Shown piece by piece: positions 60,549 through 64,000 of a stretch of DNA of 64,000 nucleotides; the first letter of the stretch is position 1; every line of letters begins with the position of its first letter. Source of the stretch: Casuarina equisetifolia (lineage: Eukaryota > Streptophyta > Magnoliopsida > Fagales > Casuarinaceae); NCBI GenBank assembly GCA_028551475.1, contig CM052355.1, positions 13,475,543-13,539,542 of the forward strand, read 5' to 3'. Under the pieces are notes generated by a model. It was not told where the DNA came from, did not search any database, and was given only the letters and a program-made list of their open reading frames with translations. Made by a program: the position numbers and the translations under genes.

Positions 60549-63503
60549 TTGATACCAAATCACAACTCCGCAGAAAAGTGGCAAGAAGTTGCTACTCCGG
60601 GACTACTTTAATAGTCTTTACGTTTGAAAAAATACATTGTTCTGTAGGAAATTTTCTCATTTGGGAACGCAATCGTTGTCACTGGAAAGTCAAAAAATTG
60701 TTATGGAAGTTTTTCGCTATGACAAGTTTGGCGGCCATAATTATATGCCACCAAGTCATTGTGGATTTTCCTTGAAAACAACGATGTTAACAACGACAGA
60801 GTAAATGATCGCAAAGTTTAATCCTTCGTCAATGAAGACATCACCTTGAGCACCCCTTTATAAGTCAGTCCCCAAAAATCAAGAAGTAGCCATAACTCAT
60901 CGTTTTGGCGACCATTAAATATTTATCGCAGGACATTTGCAACGGCACTACAAGCGTTTCTAATGCAAGAAAAACACTATTATTGACAAATATATTCACT
61001 TGACCACACCATCATGTCAACAACAGTACCTCATATATTTCCGTACTAAAAAGGCAACATATTTCCATCAAAATATATTAAAATAGTGAAATAAAAGACA
61101 GACAGCACAAGAACGAGTTCCAAAACATGTCACTAAGAGGTATAATTAACAAAATCAATTAATGAGAAATAAACATCTTCAAGTACAGTTACATGGTTTT
61201 GATCAATGGTGGAAGTCACTCAAGACCCATCTTCCCTTGCATAGGAGTTATTATAAAGTTTAACCGTGCAACGAGTCTGCCTAATATTTTTTATTAAACA
61301 TATTTGACAAATATAACTAAAATACACTAAGGTCATTCTTAGAATAATCTAGTACTCTATTCCTATATTTCCAATTGTCTTGACTTAACCTGCCTATTTC
61401 ACAAGGTACATAAATTTTCAAATATCCAATAGATAACGTAGTACTTTCTTAGTCGAAAGACCCGATAGTAGTTATTGCGTGTAGGTGAATAAATTGAAGA
61501 GAAAATAATCATTAACATTAGGACTACTCTTTCTTTTCATTATCCTCTTTTGTTTTTATCTTGGGCACGTCATAGTTGCACCATTCGAGTTTCAATGATA
61601 ACGGTCTAGTTGATGAACACAATTGAAATGTCAAGTTAAACGTCGCTACTTTACAATTAATGCATACACAGCATTCCCAATCCTCCATGCCATCCACATT
61701 TAATAATAAATCCAGGCTGAAACATAAAGATTCAAACATTTGAAGTAACATAATTCGTAAGAATGTTAACAAAAGACTATGAAATTTCATTATCCTGACT
61801 TGGGCTGAACTTTCAACGACTCTAGAACAGTATGGAAAACTTGCCGACAACGTACATCACCCTCCCATTAATTCATTAAGTTTCCACATGCATCTATTTT
61901 TGCATTCAAGGCTGTCGAGCGATGACAACCTTTTTTTTCTTCTTAGTTTTCCTGACTGCTGACCACTAACTAGATTTTACATGTATCCTATATGAGATAC
62001 AACAATTTTCAACTATAAAGACAACCGAATAAAATTTAGGAACATCCAATATATTATACGTATATCTCGTATAGGTACCCAAATATTCACATGTGAATTG
62101 ATTAATCATAGTGATGACAAATGCCATTGAAAATACAATCAGTATTTGCAGCTGCATTGGGCCTGTTTGCTAATATAATAACCTGTTTAACCATTATTAT
62201 CATCACTAATAATGATTTGAATTTCTGATATTTTATTGATGTGTTAATATCAATTTTGTATATGTTCTACGATGCCCAAGATGTTTCACTTATATAACAC
62301 TGCTAGCAATGTAGAATTATCAAAACTAGTGCACTTTTATAACCAACAGTAAAGATTGACACTAATACTACTCCGTTATTTTTAAAATTTACCCATTACT
62401 CACATACGCACCACCTTGAATAGTTTATGTTTTAGATGTGAAGACGAGGATGTCATGAACATTTACTTAGAAGTGCTGTCGTGGTGTCGTGAAGATACCA
62501 TTACTCGTCACCATAATTAGCCGTTGGACAATTTGGCCTCGATAATTGAAATTTTCTTGGAGAATTTTTGCATTTAGCGATGCGAATATTGACTTTCTCT
62601 CTCAACAGCCACAAGTCTGTCGTCTTGAGACTTAGATATTGGCGACCTTGGAGGGGATTCCGGGTAACACAATCTGCAAGTTCCACAATCTTGGAGGACC
62701 TTATGTCATTATTCAAGAGCATTATGTCCAAAGCTCTCAAAGTAAAAGCTTATGAATGAACATCTCATTTCAATATTGTCACCAACTTCATCTCTCATAA
62801 GTCCACAATTTAGGTTTGAAATCTACATTTGGGAAATCCCACCATGCTTCTGCAACCAACGCCCTGACAACCCATCTTTCCAATTACAACAGCTATCACT
62901 TTAGGCGGCTACCCTCTGCAGCCCCATCCATATCCATGGTTTGAACACCGGACTTGGAATTAATTCTGGTACCAAATATCATAATTTAGGACCATAAAAA
63001 CAAAAGTATAATTAAATATCATTATCAACTTGAACCCTACAAACTAGATCATAATCCTACAATGGTGACACCTTAATCCAGCCAACTACAATCTCAGAAT
63101 CAGAGATCAGACCGCCTGCCTTTAATGTTTGACAGTTTTCTTCGAGAAGACAGTTGCTTTTCTTTACAGAAGAGCGGTAGGCTTTTGCTTCCCTTGTTTG
63201 ATCCCAAAATTTTCCGAATTCCTCACTTTATTAATTGCATGACTTCCATCTCTTATTTTTCAGTCTCTCATCTCACCCCTTGCCCCTCTCCCAAATTTTT
63301 GTTTTACGTTCGATGATCAAGAAAACGGGAAAACTTGAGTGAAGGCTCTTGTTGCAAAGGGGGGTCCAGCCAGCTACTCATTACAACATTTTGCAGTAGA
63401 AAAAGATTTTTCAGGAGCATATACGTGTAACTATATTTGTAAATCTGCTTTCACCAATAGAAACTGTACAATTTCTATGCAACGATGAAGATAGGATATG
63501 TCA

Positions 63504-64000
63504 TCATGCTTGGGCAATCCCCTTTTTCACAAGCATGTCATACACTCTGTCAACTTTACCTGGTTCCACCTTGAACAGACGATAGGCATCTGACTTATTG
63601 GTGAGATTGCCCTTCAAAATTTCTACTGATATAACCTCCAACATGTTCAGATAATGACAAGGTAGTATCCTCATCTCGCGGCAAAGCTGTTTCTCCTGCA
63701 TGTACAAATTATGAAAAGCCTACAATTAAAATCACAAAGCTTGGAAACAGAAATTCAGGCACCAAATTAAGCAGAATTTCAATCTGAGGATTGGTAGAAT
63801 GGTAAGGAGAAATGACAATCTAGTAAGTAACATATAAGGAATCATCTTTCTCTGCTGAAGTATGGAGAAAAAGACAACATTCTTACCGTTTCAGAGAGTA
63901 AATCGAACCCTACAAATCCAGTGATGTCCCACTCGTCTATACAGCTTGAAATAGCTTGCAATACTGAAGACGAATCCCTACTACCGGGTTGTAGCCCTGT
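63504..64000 (-). CDS. ADA2: ADA2-type transcriptional coactivator, C-terminal exons (partial)
   Basis: Two exons on the minus strand: 63887 to beyond 64000 (cut by the window end) and the last exon 63695-63504, joined in phase 0. Together they encode about 101 residues: a linker with SSCIDEWDITGFVGFDLLSE, then EKQLCREMRILPCHYLNMLE, VISVEILKGNLTNKSDAYRL and VDRVYDMLVKKGIAQA before the stop. This is the SWIRM domain and extreme C terminus of plant ADA2, the SAGA-type adaptor that links the GCN5 histone acetyltransferase to activators in the nucleus. The N-terminal ZZ finger and SANT domains lie outside the window. Whether it is ADA2a or ADA2b cannot be settled from this part. Confidence 0.92.

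Larger units (their letters stand above)
59688..63503. other. Long intergenic stretch without a recognised gene
   Basis: 3.8 kb, AT-rich, with no coding signal I can name on either strand. Short frames (for example 61524-61850 and 62501-62740 on minus) match nothing known to me. It carries two copies of the dispersed repeat listed separately. The right end should include the ADA2 3' UTR. Confidence 0.45.

Noticed and set aside
1..64000. tRNA, rRNA, CRISPR array, organelle-derived insert or gene cluster for a specialised pathway
   Set aside because: I looked for conserved tRNA boxes, spaced short repeats, plastid or mitochondrial genes and co-located biosynthetic enzymes and recognised none. 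A covariance-model and organelle search would be needed to exclude small cases.

Overview
This is nuclear DNA from a flowering plant, probably a woody dicot or an early-diverging angiosperm; the species cannot be fixed from the sequence. Evidence: seven spliced or intronless genes of plant families (TGD1, Xi-class GST, RHD3, a plastid-type HAD protein, a NAC factor, a polcalcin-type EF-hand protein, ADA2), GT-AG introns up to about 3.8 kb, an AT-rich background and four decayed LTR retrotransposons with plant-type PBS and protein motifs.

Layout. 1-3140: minus-strand Ty1/copia relic. 3877-8170: plus-strand Ty3/gypsy chromovirus relic. 8172-8700: GC- and CpG-rich block, either the 5' UTR/promoter of the next gene or an LTR. 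9768-10757: TGD1 (+). 11749-13649: glutathionyl-hydroquinone reductase, 3 exons (+). 13650-15500: AT-rich spacer with two copies of a dispersed repeat. About 15500-19380: plus-strand copia relic. 20009-31538: RHD3/SEY1-type ER-fusion GTPase, 22 exons (+). 31880-32060: unidentified minus-strand coding fragment. 33489-44170: HAD-superfamily protein, 11 exons (-). 44580-48819: gypsy relic with both LTRs. 48820-54350: mostly unassigned. About 54350-55700: minus-strand copia relic next to a 120-bp duplication. 57542-58693: NAC factor of the JUB1/ANAC042 type, 3 exons (+). 59442-59687: two-EF-hand protein (-). 59688-63503: unassigned, with two more copies of the dispersed repeat. 63504-64000: last exons of an ADA2-type coactivator (-), cut by the window end.

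The genes do not form a pathway. TGD1, the GST and the HAD protein look plastid-directed. RHD3 shapes the ER. The NAC factor and ADA2 act in transcription, and the EF-hand protein in calcium signalling. They are ordinary neighbours separated by transposon relics. All exon junctions given were chosen by reading frame, GT-AG sites and family conservation, and the phases sum to intact reading frames (GST 411 aa, RHD3 833 aa, HAD 374 aa, NAC 279 aa).

I found no undescribed multi-gene system. The points most worth a second look are the HAD protein whose DxD nucleophile motif reads ExE, a three-codon uORF whose stop overlaps the TGD1 start, overlapping splice donors in the HAD gene, an Arg-to-Trp change in the RHD3 GTPase domain, the unidentified fragment at 31880-32060, and the methylation-like decay of the retroelements.
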